Source: Rhodothermaceae bacterium bin80 (lineage in GTDB: Bacteria > Bacteroidota > Rhodothermia > Rhodothermales > Bin80). From it: a stretch of DNA of 64,000 nt. Of this stretch, positions 10,601 to 18,051 are shown in pieces. The notes beneath the pieces are model-generated. The model ran no database searches and was not told where the DNA came from. It saw only the letters and a program-made list of their open reading frames with translations. Each line of letters begins with the position of its first letter. The stretch's first letter is position 1. Both the position numbers and the translations under genes were made by a program. The stretch covers positions 1 through 64,000 of the forward strand of contig MPNB01000006.1 of the NCBI GenBank assembly GCA_002238805.1, written 5' to 3'.

Positions 10601-11414
10601 CCTGTCGGCAGCCCTCGCAACCGTAAATCAAGCATTAATTCTAAGAAATACGCATGACGGGAGTAGCAAGTGGCTGGATTGGTTGATTCTCCCTGAATTG
10701 GCCGTTCATCCAGAGGACATTCATGCCTGTCTAATTCCCTTCGCACGGGCTCACAAGGCGATTATTCTTGCCGGACTGACTTACGAAGAAATTTTTAAGG
10801 GCGAACCGCTCGTTAACTCGGCTCTGTGGATCATTCCAGAGCATTCGAAAGCACATGGACTGCAGATTCGGATTCGTCGTCAAGGAAAGCTCCATCTTGC
10901 TAAAGGCGAGCGTGCATTCTATAACAATTATAGAAAGCTAGTCCAAGGATTTCGGCCCTGCCAATGGCTGATCGGGTATCCATGGTCGGATGACCCCAAT
11001 GACACGCCGCTTTGGCTCACGGCTGCAGTGTGCTACGACGCGACGGACCTCACATTGGTTTCGGACCTCAGAGATCAGTCTGACATATTTGCAATTCCTG
11101 CACTCAATAAAGATGTAGGTACCTTCGACCAGATGGCTATGGCCCTCCACTATCATATGTTTCAGTATGTAATCGTAGCTAACAATGGGAAATACGGAGG
11201 CAGTAATGCATATTTCCCGCACAAGAAACCTCATGTTAGACAGGTTTTTCATACTCACGGTCAACCGCAAGCCACGATCTCGTTTCTTGATATTGATAAA
11301 ATATCCAAATTCCAAAAGCGTAAGGATGTATCGGCCAACATAGTAACTGTCACCAAAGAGAAAGCACTGAGCAATGATCATAAATACCCCCCTGCTGGCC
11401 AAGCAAGATATTAA
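7662..11414 (+). CDS. Reverse transcriptase-nitrilase fusion, DRT type 1 (UG1)-like
   Basis: 1250-aa single-gene candidate phage-defence protein. The N-terminal third is a reverse transcriptase: motif A HTDLEKFYD (Asp206), the LPQG block (LPQGLVASGFFANLVL, about 270-285), and the catalytic YVDD at 314-317, followed by GLKLSKKKTEIVE. A long helical region (about 420-930) follows. The last 300 residues are a carbon-nitrogen hydrolase (nitrilase) domain with a complete triad: Glu1012 in LILPELAVH, Lys1092 in NNYRKLVQG and Cys1124 in AAVCYDATD. An RT joined to a C-terminal nitrilase is the architecture of the unknown-group UG1 (DRT type 1) defence RTs, and the length fits. UG5 RTs also carry nitrilase domains, so subtype should be tested. 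Flanked by defence relics, it is the best-preserved gene of the island. No retron-like msr/msd is visible. Confidence 0.85.
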   Translation: MAVKYLEPRLELLREEYVLIQAWKKTAAYIRYHNSFADTLALDRAAANLPKFLGKLRDRLKSSEIWENQRIRIVPAPKSQDWKVQKKRWKPKKDGAPVALRPLGHVNLEDQVVATALMLCLADRVEKRQGDPRKKIDNLESRKQVISYGNRLFCDQIDGDLRHRWGSSKLYRAYFKDYRTFLSRPKTTIQSISEMGGQSTYVIHTDLEKFYDLVRPNLLGEATEQLRYSDDDPKFFSFLESVFNWEWASDDQDDAKKYAVESGIDDFGHIALPQGLVASGFFANLVLLSFDDELRAKIGKEIFDGILLVDVCRYVDDLQLVLAVDNKTQYDSPGDLKNRVFLWMNQKLEKTSPGLKLSKKKTEIVELGGETPHLLAQSAKMERIQTAISGGFDAHGGEEILDAILGMLRSQTEIKLGKNKELKLTPDVRDVTVARFAARRYRKTFRSTRLLLPDKADTSLPDPLPKLRSRTELDQEAKRFAFGLIQRWINDPSNVLLMRIGLDLWPDVKVLEYILTLLRPFTEDNDLPPEQRQIAWYCLSEILRAGATETGLVPDRESLPSGVCLKSYREELHKEATRLAELPEEKIPWYLRQQALLFLATCAPNTTSIEYPESASEEIQKYWEMIQFLHGGKLNLSDSEFATLAVLTRRAFLDHNQTLKLIGNDLNKARIEAIAGRDPSFALDLLNAGAGSEIVNDLPAQIRQDLCLISKNSGKKTLANEISGQPPLGGRLRNELSLLRFANAFLKKWSQQEPAPRVITPSQITLKLVENADNRIKEVEVRKLNILPGDEDDSSASIYSIPSWCDDGDRWRMQLGFLLRFILSGDPDFTQHIRPTHWTESESTYRPVRSHRYLRLYGLYNGQSAFGDNWLPITDWFEKFLLTLLHWPGCRTPKEFEWITKGIKATKIKIQERIDKLKNHHGSASQTLILPLRIKQPTERDRKRPMRACVVQTVFPSNDEFKADDLALKDSQIRQKHRQHLSAALATVNQALILRNTHDGSSKWLDWLILPELAVHPEDIHACLIPFARAHKAIILAGLTYEEIFKGEPLVNSALWIIPEHSKAHGLQIRIRRQGKLHLAKGERAFYNNYRKLVQGFRPCQWLIGYPWSDDPNDTPLWLTAAVCYDATDLTLVSDLRDQSDIFAIPALNKDVGTFDQMAMALHYHMFQYVIVANNGKYGGSNAYFPHKKPHVRQVFHTHGQPQATISFLDIDKISKFQKRKDVSANIVTVTKEKALSNDHKYPPAGQARY

Positions 11415-11886
11415 TATGCGCACCGAAGATAGGGAAACAGAATATTTGCTCCATCCACGTCCTTCGTGGCTGGAACCCGTTTCTACTGGGGCAGACTTTT
11501 CGTTCGTCACAACGATTGTGTTGTGCACATGTGCGAATGCAACAAACCAGCCATCCGCGGATTCTCAAATTCCGCGCGTGCTTGGTCAGAGTAGTTCAAA
11601 TGCCCCTTCGACCAAGCCATGATTTTACTGTAGACAGCCATCACTTCGTAGATGTCTTCTTTCAAAAAGAAACTGCCTGGAACTTTGCTCTTTACCCAAT
11701 GGACGAGATCGTCAGTTTGACGGACTTGAAGTAGTTCGTGTCGGACTTGGTTAATACTAAAAACTAGATTTTCTTGATGACGGTCAAGCAGGCTCTTCCA
11801 GAAACCGGGGCATATGTCAAATGCGTAATAACAATTTGTGCCGTAATCAGGACATCAGAATCCACAAGGTAGTACGAATCTTGCAT
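11350..11886 (-). pseudogene. DUF4411 (PIN-like) gene, frameshifted
   Basis: Reading leftward from ATG 11886 gives YYLVDSDVLITA, the opening of DUF4411 proteins. A one-base shift near 11840 is then needed to continue as NCYYAFDICPGFWKSLLD and FSINQVRHELLQVR with KVPGSFFLKEDIYEVM. Another shift near 11560 leads to ADGWFVAFAHVHNTIVVTNE and a third near 11440 to FGAHINILLGQQGGIYDH. The joined reading matches the whole family length (about 160 aa), so this is a recently broken gene. Its start codon overlaps the stop of the XRE-ImmA/IrrE gene (TGATG), the usual two-gene arrangement of these families. DUF4411 is thought to be a PIN-like nuclease of a toxin-antitoxin-like pair. That role is family knowledge, not visible here. 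Raw-read errors could mimic such shifts. Confidence 0.7.
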
Positions 11887-13034
11887 CAGGTAACTTGGAT
11901 GCCTAATCTGCTGGCATAGTCTTGGAAAGTTCCTCCCCATAGACCTGTTAATTCATAGGCCCTTCTGAATCCGATTTTTCCCTCCATTGCCGCTCTTATC
12001 ACACGGGTTGCGAAAAGCTTGCCTACACGCGCATTCTGGCTATTGTAAAAATTGCCCCCAGACGATGTACTTCCCTTCTGAGTTTTCTGGCTGATATAGT
12101 GATCGTGAAATTCAAAGAAGGAGGCCTTGTTTACTAGCCTGAGATCCATGGCCCTACGTGCAGCAACTATCGGGCTCACTTTGAACAACCGTGCAAGAAC
12201 ATTATAGGGATCCTGCTGGTGCTTGACCCGTTTCCAGCATTCCTTCAATTCATTGGACGGTAGGAGGAATTCAGCCGCAGCCCGGTTGCACCATTCTTCT
12301 ACTTCCGTACTACTGGGAATCAACCTCTCGAAACCGGAAAGACCGCTTTCCCCGAGCCAAATATGTGCTAGTTCGTGAGCCAGCGTAAACATCTGGGCCG
12401 CTTTTGCATCCATGCCATTCACGAAAATCAAAGGTGCATACTGATCGGTAAGAGCAAAACCTCGAAATTCTTCCACGCTTAAGCTGCGGTGCGTATTGTT
12501 GCCTACAACACCATTGATCACTGCCATCACGCCGAGCTTCTCAATCTTAAAGCGCAATTTATTTACTGCCTCTTGCCAGGTTCTGGCTTCTCCTGCCCAA
12601 CCACTGCTCAAACCCAACATATCCCTCATCTCAAGACCCACTGCATTGGGGTTATTTGTAAGACGGACACTCGCTGCAAATGGCAACGGATCGGCTTCGC
12701 ACTCAATCATAAAATCGCGCAACCAATCCTGCCGTCTCTGCATTGCATAGATTGTGTCGATAAGATTCGGGCTTGCTTTGGCTTTTTCCGTATTTGCAAT
12801 CGTACGAAAGTCAGTAATTGGCAGAGGTTCTTCGGGGGGCTCGCCCAAAAAAAGATACCCTAGTGGAACGTGGACAATCCTAGCAAAATCTTCAAGCTGT
12901 TTGAACGTGGGGTTAACATCACCACTTTCCCATTCGGGTAATTTCTTGAATTTCCTTGCAAGGTCCTCCTGCGTGATTCCAGCGCGCTTACGCGCCCAGT
13001 ACAGGAGCTCAGGTTTAACAGGGACGCGCGCCAT
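11886..13034 (-). CDS. XRE helix-turn-helix / ImmA-IrrE metallopeptidase
   Basis: 382 aa. Residues about 8-65 form an XRE-type helix-turn-helix (YWARKRAGITQEDLARKF). The middle carries the ImmA/IrrE zinc-peptidase signature HELAHIWLGESG near residue 215, with the downstream Glu-rich helix EEWCNRAAAEFLLP expected to give the third ligand. Such proteins cleave a repressor or act as the regulatory half of toxin-antitoxin-like and phage-regulatory modules (ImmA and IrrE are the models). The downstream DUF4411 gene is translationally coupled but broken, so this protein may now be an orphan regulator. Its start is supported by the complete helix-turn-helix. Confidence 0.85.
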   Translation of the reverse strand: MARVPVKPELLYWARKRAGITQEDLARKFKKLPEWESGDVNPTFKQLEDFARIVHVPLGYLFLGEPPEEPLPITDFRTIANTEKAKASPNLIDTIYAMQRRQDWLRDFMIECEADPLPFAASVRLTNNPNAVGLEMRDMLGLSSGWAGEARTWQEAVNKLRFKIEKLGVMAVINGVVGNNTHRSLSVEEFRGFALTDQYAPLIFVNGMDAKAAQMFTLAHELAHIWLGESGLSGFERLIPSSTEVEEWCNRAAAEFLLPSNELKECWKRVKHQQDPYNVLARLFKVSPIVAARRAMDLRLVNKASFFEFHDHYISQKTQKGSTSSGGNFYNSQNARVGKLFATRVIRAAMEGKIGFRRAYELTGLWGGTFQDYASRLGIQVT

Positions 13035-13639
13035 GGTATCGCTTCCTTTGCCTTTTTATGTCTGGAAAAGATTACGAGTTTTCAAAAAGCGAGTAATTGT
13101 TACAACAGGGTCTCTTGCAAACCTCTGGGTTAACGATTTCTGCGGTTTTTTGAGGGGACTATGGATCCCGGCTTCTAGTTGGTACAGCTGGACGTAGGAC
13201 GGGTTTCAGGTCAGGTCTCGTACAACCCCTACACGGCATAGGACGCTCTCTGCAAGAAATAAATGGCAAGGGACTGGGGACTACTCCGAGCTGGCTCTCT
13301 TCGTTGCAACAAACGCAAAGACACCAGAGGCATCCATGCCGCCTGGAACAAACGCATACAGTTTGTGGATCAGTTCCTAACAGGATGTCCCCCTTGGGAG
13401 GAGAGGAGACCTGGCCCTCTGGCCAGATGTTATTGGGAGTTTTCGTTGGTCCTGGAAATGATTGTGTGCTGAACGCTTTCTGCACCGCGCGCAGGATCAC
13501 ATACCGGGCCGTCCACAGAAGCCTCACGCCGCACTTGCGCGATGTGCCAACGCTTTCTCGTGCATTTAAGGGATTTGTAGCAGCTCAGTTGCTTGCATGT
13601 AGCATTAGCTGAGGCAGAGGTGGTCACAGGGTAGTTGGA
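13035..13639. other. Degraded stretch between defence relics
   Basis: No gene I can support. Only short frames are present and none shows a family motif. The interval sits between the ImmA/IrrE gene and a methyltransferase relic and is probably decayed island sequence. Confidence 0.3.
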
Positions 13640-13960
13640 GGGGCATATTTCGCGTGATTCCACGGCCGTAGAGCGAGTATTCCCCCCGATGTGTACGGTT
13701 AAGTACAAGAGTGCGAAAGCCGTGGTCCAGAAGCATCCGCGGTGCTTGGCGCGTTAGACGCTCACCTGAGGCACGGATCAGGGAAAAGTCGCGAACGCGG
13801 ACCGCAACATTTACAGTATTGCCAAAAGCCCTGTATGCCCCACTCTTTGAATCAGGGAGATTCTCCAGCGATCCCATACTTTGCAATCGACTGCACTCTC
13901 GGGGGCATCCGTGATGCTCGGTGCATATGCTGCAGCAACCTGTATCACCGCGTACCAATT
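13640..13960 (-). pseudogene. C5-cytosine DNA methyltransferase relic (C-terminal)
   Basis: The minus strand reads PRECSRLQSMGSLENLP and then SGAYRAFGNTVNVAV at about 13800-13905. These are motifs IX (PRExxRLQ) and X (GNxVxV) of cytosine-5 DNA methyltransferases with normal spacing. The frame then continues without family resemblance to a stop at 13605. The Pro-Cys catalytic motif IV and the SAM-binding motif are not found upstream in any frame, so only the C-terminus survives. It was probably part of a restriction-modification system, but no nuclease remains that I can identify. Confidence 0.65.
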
Positions 13961-14754
13961 ACCATACTCCCACAGCGAGGCTCCTTTTGCCAATCCGCAG
14001 CCCTACAGTCATTCAGGAGGCGGCTCTCAATTCATGAATTTCGCGAAGGATACCGTCGTGGTTGCCCGCGTGAAAAATGGACCTGATAGTATTATTTTGA
14101 ACAATAAGTGCGGAGTACAACCGCTCAGAAAGAACTGTTTCTGCGAGCATACTCGTGTTGCCAGCGTACCAGATTTCAAAAGTCGGACGCACGGCCTTGC
14201 GAAGGAGCAACGTCTTGTACCGGCTATCCTTTTCGGCGTCATTGGTCAAGAACACCACGCGGATCGGTTGTCCTTTTCGGTGCTACCGCGAATGTTGTGG
14301 GTAGAGGTCTATATCTCCTCAGAAGAAAAGAATTGTATACTGAGATCAATTTGAATCTCATCAGGTGGGCAAAATCATCTCAATACACACCTGCACGAGC
14401 CGCTCTCTATCCCATTGCTGCGCAGGTTCGGGCACATCCCCGTGAACGTGGTCGAAACTGCCCCGTTCTTTGGCCCATCGCAGAGCATCTTTGATCTGCT
14501 CGATCGTACACTCGGAAGGAATTAAATCTTCATCCTTGTAAGCAGTGGAGAGAGGGCTAATAGGGTCGAAATGGCTTGCTTTTTTTGTAACTTCAAGGGG
14601 CAAAACGGAGTTCCAATAAGGACCGTTATTGGTACCTGATGAATGCAGTCAAGCGGGTCATGGACAAGTACCCGAGGGGCCTGAATTTCATTGTATCTGG
14701 AGAAACAAATGGTTGTATTAAGGGGCACGGTTGCATGACTTTTATTCCACCCCA
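13961..14754 (-). pseudogene. Broken unrecognised coding sequence
   Basis: On the minus strand a protein-like reading starts around 14740 (NEIQAPRVLVHDPLDCIHQV), must shift frame near 14585, and continues as FDPISPLSTAYKDEDLIPSE to IEQIKDALRWAKERGSFDH, stopping at 14361. A second protein-like segment, RPTFEIWYAGNTSMLAETV, is at 14100-14200. Neither belongs to a family I can name. They may be remains of one gene or of a restriction-modification partner of the methyltransferase relic. The recombinase gene on the opposite strand begins inside the upstream end. Confidence 0.3.
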
Positions 14755-15714
14755 ATGAAAAAAGTAGAACTCGTACCCGCACCAGGACAATTGAGTATCA
14801 CGCTCCCACTCGCGGTTACAAAACGCACGAAGGAGTTTGTTCAGTCAAGCGAGAAGAAGAACACAACCGCAGCCTATGATCAGGCGCGGACGCGCTGGCC
14901 CGATTATCTGGGATATCGTGGTATAGAGCCAATAGATGCCACCGACGGCACGGTCGCAGATTTCCTCATCGTGCTGCACGATGGAGGATTGGCCCCAAAT
15001 ACAATCTCACTGTCACTGGCGGTAGTGAGGTCCGACTGTAGGAAATTGGGCCTAGACTTAACCGGTGAGATCACCCAGAAAACAATCAGAAATATCCGGG
15101 AAAAAGGCCGTTCCCGCGGACGGGGTCAGGCCAAAGGAGCGGGCATCGAATCTGTTCATTTAGTCAGTCGGAAACTGGCAAGCGACGGCTCACTCCGATC
15201 GCTCCGGGATGCTGTAATCCTTTTGGTCATGTCAGACGCAATGTTACGGGGATCGGAACTACTGCAGCCAAGGGTCGGGCACATCTCGGAGGAATCAGAC
15301 AAATCAGGAAGGTTGGAGTTGACCTTTACCACCAAGACGATCAAGAAGGGGGATGCTGTCCAATACCTGGGAGCAAGCACTATGAGGATCGTCAATGAGT
15401 ATATCAAAATGGTGGGGCTGACTGAGGGTGACAAACTCGTGGTCGGCATTGATCGTTGGGATCGTCCAAGCAGCAAAGACATCTCAATGAGAGCACTTAA
15501 CAAAATCGTGCCTCGGCTTGGTCAAGATCACTTTGGGGAACATCTTTCCTCACACAGTTTCAGGGTTGGATCTGCACAAACACTATCCAGCAAGGGGGCC
15601 ACCTTGCCGGAGCTGCAAACCGTTGGGCGGTGGAAGTCTTCAAAGATGCCAGCGCACTACTGTAGGAAACAGTTTGCTGGCCGGAATGCAATGGCAAAGT
15701 ACATCTATGGATAA
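14755..15714 (+). CDS. Tyrosine recombinase / integrase
   Basis: 319 aa from ATG 14755 (a TTG at 14731 would add eight residues). Residues about 20-110 form the helical SAM-like core-binding domain (NTTAAYDQARTRWPDYLGYR). The catalytic domain shows Arg in LRGSELLQPRVG, the HSFRVGSAQTL box (His-x-x-Arg), the GRWKSS box with Trp replacing the second His, and a C-terminal Tyr in PAHYCRKQFAG. All residues needed for strand exchange appear present. It has no extra domain of integron integrases. It sits at the island end, directly before a repeat-bounded toxin-antitoxin pair, so it may have mobilised that module. Confidence 0.85.
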   Translation: MKKVELVPAPGQLSITLPLAVTKRTKEFVQSSEKKNTTAAYDQARTRWPDYLGYRGIEPIDATDGTVADFLIVLHDGGLAPNTISLSLAVVRSDCRKLGLDLTGEITQKTIRNIREKGRSRGRGQAKGAGIESVHLVSRKLASDGSLRSLRDAVILLVMSDAMLRGSELLQPRVGHISEESDKSGRLELTFTTKTIKKGDAVQYLGASTMRIVNEYIKMVGLTEGDKLVVGIDRWDRPSSKDISMRALNKIVPRLGQDHFGEHLSSHSFRVGSAQTLSSKGATLPELQTVGRWKSSKMPAHYCRKQFAGRNAMAKYIYG

Positions 15715-15717
15715 CCT

Positions 15718-15805
15718 GCCGGGTATTATGGGTATTTTATACGAAAGTGCTGGAATAGTTCGGAAATAGATGTCGGGTTTGGCATCTATCATCCGAGTAG
15801 TCCGA
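15718..15805. repeat. Left repeat flanking the toxin-antitoxin pair
   Basis: Two elements recur on the far side of the toxin-antitoxin genes. The first, at about 15730-15752, contains TTTTATACGAAAGTGC and is found inverted near 16838-16853. The second, CATCCGAGTAGTCCGA (15790-15805), recurs as a direct copy with one mismatch at 16707-16722. Placed just after the recombinase stop codon, they could be recombination sites or ends of a small mobile cassette. Confidence 0.45.
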
Positions 15806-15891
15806 TGAGGGGTTCGAAGAGTTGAACAGAACAAATTCCATTTTGAACGTACACTAGGTGTTTACATCACAAACACCCGGAGGGGTAGCCA

Positions 15892-16332
15892 ATGCCGAAT
15901 CTACAAACACAGGTGCGTAAGAGCAATTCGGAGGGAGTAGAAAAATTTATAAGGAAGGTAGAGAAAATCGTCGCATCGGAAGACAGCGCCACCAAAGAAG
16001 AATCGCGGGAATATACTTTCAGGTCTGATTATTACTCTGACCTAACTAGCACGCTAGCTGAGATGGAATACCGCATAGAAAAAATTGCTACTGATTTGGG
16101 TAAAATCGAAGTTATCTCATACCAAGATCGCAAGGAACTCAGGGATTTTTCTATCGAAATGTTTGAGGCCGTGAAAATATTCGACAGGATCATAATATCC
16201 GCAAAAAACCTACCCAAAAAGGTACGCGACAAACTAGAATACCTCGCAAGCAGGGTTGAAGATATTGCAGAAACATCCGCTCTTTCGTCAAGCGAAGATT
16301 TCCACAGAGTGATAGAAGAAGAAATACTGTAG
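15892..16332 (+). CDS. Putative antitoxin of RelE-like pair
   Basis: 146-aa, mostly helical, highly charged protein (for example KKVRDKLEYLASRVEDIAE near residue 105). It lies 8 nt before the RelE-like toxin gene, with a gene order typical of antitoxin-toxin operons. A purine-rich ribosome site (GGAGGGG, 15880-15886) precedes ATG 15892. No DNA-binding motif of known antitoxin families is evident and it is longer than the usual 70-100 aa, so the assignment rests on position. In such pairs the antitoxin binds the toxin and represses the operon. Confidence 0.5.
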   Translation: MPNLQTQVRKSNSEGVEKFIRKVEKIVASEDSATKEESREYTFRSDYYSDLTSTLAEMEYRIEKIATDLGKIEVISYQDRKELRDFSIEMFEAVKIFDRIIISAKNLPKKVRDKLEYLASRVEDIAETSALSSSEDFHRVIEEEIL

Positions 16333-16340
16333 TTCAACAA

Positions 16341-16673
16341 ATGTGCCATCGTAAGATTGAGCAGACTGCAAAATTTGAACGAGATATCAAGAAACTACGT
16401 AGGCACCGAGGGTTGGATCGTAAGGTTCAGGAAATGCTAAACAATCTTGCCACTGACAAAATAGCTGACGGAGACAGGATGCCTCGACATAAAGGATTGT
16501 CAGTATTCAAGATTCGATGTGGCACAAAAAATATGAGCGCAAGAAAATGTGCACGAATCATATACTATAAAGATGCCTCGAAATTGATCGCCCTTCGTGT
16601 CCACCTAAAGAATGACAGAGAGAGTATTCCTGACAAGGAGATAACGGCTCTTATCAACGATTACGTGCTCTAA
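16341..16673 (+). CDS. RelE/ParE-family toxin
   Basis: 110 aa, the normal size of the family. It opens with the helical FERDIKKLRRHRG and has the basic strand region SVFKIRCGTKNMSARKCAR followed by IIYYKDASKLIALRVHL, a layout typical of RelE/HigB-type ribosome-dependent mRNA interferases. These cleave mRNA at the ribosome A site unless bound by the antitoxin. The likely partner lies 8 nt upstream. The strongest residues (Lys/Arg of the basic face, late Tyr pair) are retained, so the protein may be active. Confidence 0.75.
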   Translation: MCHRKIEQTAKFERDIKKLRRHRGLDRKVQEMLNNLATDKIADGDRMPRHKGLSVFKIRCGTKNMSARKCARIIYYKDASKLIALRVHLKNDRESIPDKEITALINDYVL

Positions 16674-16705
16674 AGAATAAATATCGTACATTATCCCTGC
16701 GTCTA

Positions 16706-16860
16706 CATCCGAGCAGTCCGACGTGTCGGGTTGCTCGCCAAATACAACAATCACATATAGGTGCGGGCTTGCTACCTGTGTTGTGGAGAATAGGTGAGAC
16801 ACCGTAATCTGGCACCGTTCTGGTGCGGCACTTTCGTATAAAAATCCCGGTATTATATAC
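16706..16860. repeat. Right repeat flanking the toxin-antitoxin pair, with palindromes
   Basis: It contains CATCCGAGCAGTCCGA (direct copy of 15790-15805) and, inverted, the TTTTATACGAAAGTGC element. The direct-repeat copy is embedded in an imperfect palindrome at 16710-16737 (CGAGCA, CCGAC, GTCGG, TGCTCG). A short hairpin (GCACC/GGTGC) lies at 16822-16836. Confidence 0.45.
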
Positions 16861-16865
16861 GACAT

Positions 16866-16901
16866 CCCCCCTGTATCTTTAATGAGATACTAAACAGGGG
16901 G
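16866..16901. repeat. Nested hairpin
   Basis: Outer arms CCCCCT and AGGGGG enclose an inner perfect stem GTATCT/AGATAC with a TTAATG loop. There is no T tract, so it is not a typical terminator. It may mark the end of the repeat-bounded cassette or an insertion-sequence end. From 16915 to 17020 a short plus-strand frame of very basic residues (REKPDRPKRKRERPRNGKDR) ends with TGA at 17018-17020 and is probably a gene fragment. Confidence 0.4.
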
Positions 16902-17098
16902 AAGTTCAGGTAGCGGCACGAGAGAAACCGGATCGTCCGAAACGCAAACGTGAGCGCCCTCGCAACGGCAAGGACAGGAATCGGCCGAAATCAATCGCGG
17001 CAGAAGCGTCAACAGGGTGACAAGAATGTTGATTTACGGTCGCTGTTGTGGGATACTGCGAATAAGAAACAGCACATCCGAAAAATCACGCTTCTCAA

Positions 17099-17953
17099 CT
17101 AAACAAAATAGAATGGATCCCCGCTTTCCTGGTGCACCACTATGGTACCCGGTAGTCTGGGGGTCAACCATTCAGCGAGCCACTCCATGCCCGGCTCTTC
17201 ACTCAGTGCATGTCCAATCACAATCAAGCCCACCTGCCTCTCACCCTGCCAGTTCGCATCACGAACGTACTCGGTTGTTTCCCACTCTCGAACTTCACCT
17301 ACAACGAGAACATCGACTTCAGATAGCATCTCAATTTGACGCTGCCCGCCTACCGCCCCAACTAATAGACCTACCCGGCTACACGGCATGTCCGCACTTC
17401 CCATAACACGGACCCGCTTCGCTCCAAAACGATCTTTCATGAACCGGGAAAGTTCTCCAAGCGGTACAGAGGGAATCTGGCATATCTGGGGTTGATCCGG
17501 TTGCGCGTATGCTTCCCAACCAAGACGCTTGAGAACCCCCGTCGCTATGCCATCAGGCCTGTGAGCATGCCAGTAGTCATGAAAACGCCACACCACAATT
17601 CCGTTGTCTTCCAGCGTCTTGCGCTTCTTCTGGTAGACAGGGTTATTTTCCAGCCATGAGGTTTCATCCAAATGGTTGTAATAGGTAGGCTCGTGCGTGA
17701 TGATGAGGTTCACACCATGACGTGCAGCATAATCAATGGTTCGTTGCGTAGCCAAAAAGGTTGTAAGCACAGCTCGCACCGGCTGCGTTACATCCCCCGA
17801 TTTAACGGTGTCAACCGTTGGTTCCCACGGAGCACCGGGGATTTCCTCTGTGATCAGGTTGATGACATCCTGAATTGTTAGAGCTTTATTATGCAAGCCT
17901 GCCAAAAGGATACCTCCCCCGGACTGAGCAAGGAACTCTCTTCTTGTAACCAT
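17099..17953 (-). CDS. Nif3-like dinuclear metal-centre protein with Tat signal
   Basis: 284 aa of the NIF3/DUF34 (YbgI-like) family. The front MVTRREFLAQSGGGILLAGL is a twin-arginine export signal, unusual for this normally cytosolic family. Family landmarks are IITHEPTYYNHLD near residue 88 (metal-binding His-Glu) and the C-terminal DVLVVGEVREWETTEY with VIGHALSEEPGMEWLAEWL. Members bind a di-metal centre, and the physiological reaction is unsettled (some are annotated as GTP cyclohydrolase type 2). Secreted versions are seen in heterotrophs beside sugar-processing genes, and a DUF1080 gene is divergent, 98 bp away. Confidence 0.8.
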   Translation of the reverse strand: MVTRREFLAQSGGGILLAGLHNKALTIQDVINLITEEIPGAPWEPTVDTVKSGDVTQPVRAVLTTFLATQRTIDYAARHGVNLIITHEPTYYNHLDETSWLENNPVYQKKRKTLEDNGIVVWRFHDYWHAHRPDGIATGVLKRLGWEAYAQPDQPQICQIPSVPLGELSRFMKDRFGAKRVRVMGSADMPCSRVGLLVGAVGGQRQIEMLSEVDVLVVGEVREWETTEYVRDANWQGERQVGLIVIGHALSEEPGMEWLAEWLTPRLPGTIVVHQESGDPFYFV

Positions 17954-18051
17954 GAATTGTTCTGCCTATGATGCTGTAAAGATAGCAACGCCGCCTGCGG
18001 CAATGCGTTGATTATCTTATACTTTGCTACTCAACCAAGCACCCTTTTACG

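Noticed and set aside
7662-11414. Retron or group II intron reverse transcriptase
   Set aside because: No msr/msd-like hairpins upstream, no maturase or intron boundaries, and the nitrilase fusion fits UG1-type RTs.
10938-11528. 196-aa minus-strand frame crossing the nitrilase end
   Set aside because: Only its first 40-60 residues resemble DUF4411; the rest is antisense to the nitrilase coding sequence. It is used as evidence for the broken gene only.
15798-15830. Hammerhead-ribozyme-like core (CCGATGAG ... CGAAGA)
   Set aside because: The conserved CUGAUGA and GAAA cores are not complete and no closing stems form.
15790-16737. Integron cassette sites (attC) around the toxin-antitoxin pair
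   Set aside because: The recombinase lacks the integron-integrase extra domain and the sites do not show typical attC core structure; left as unassigned repeats.
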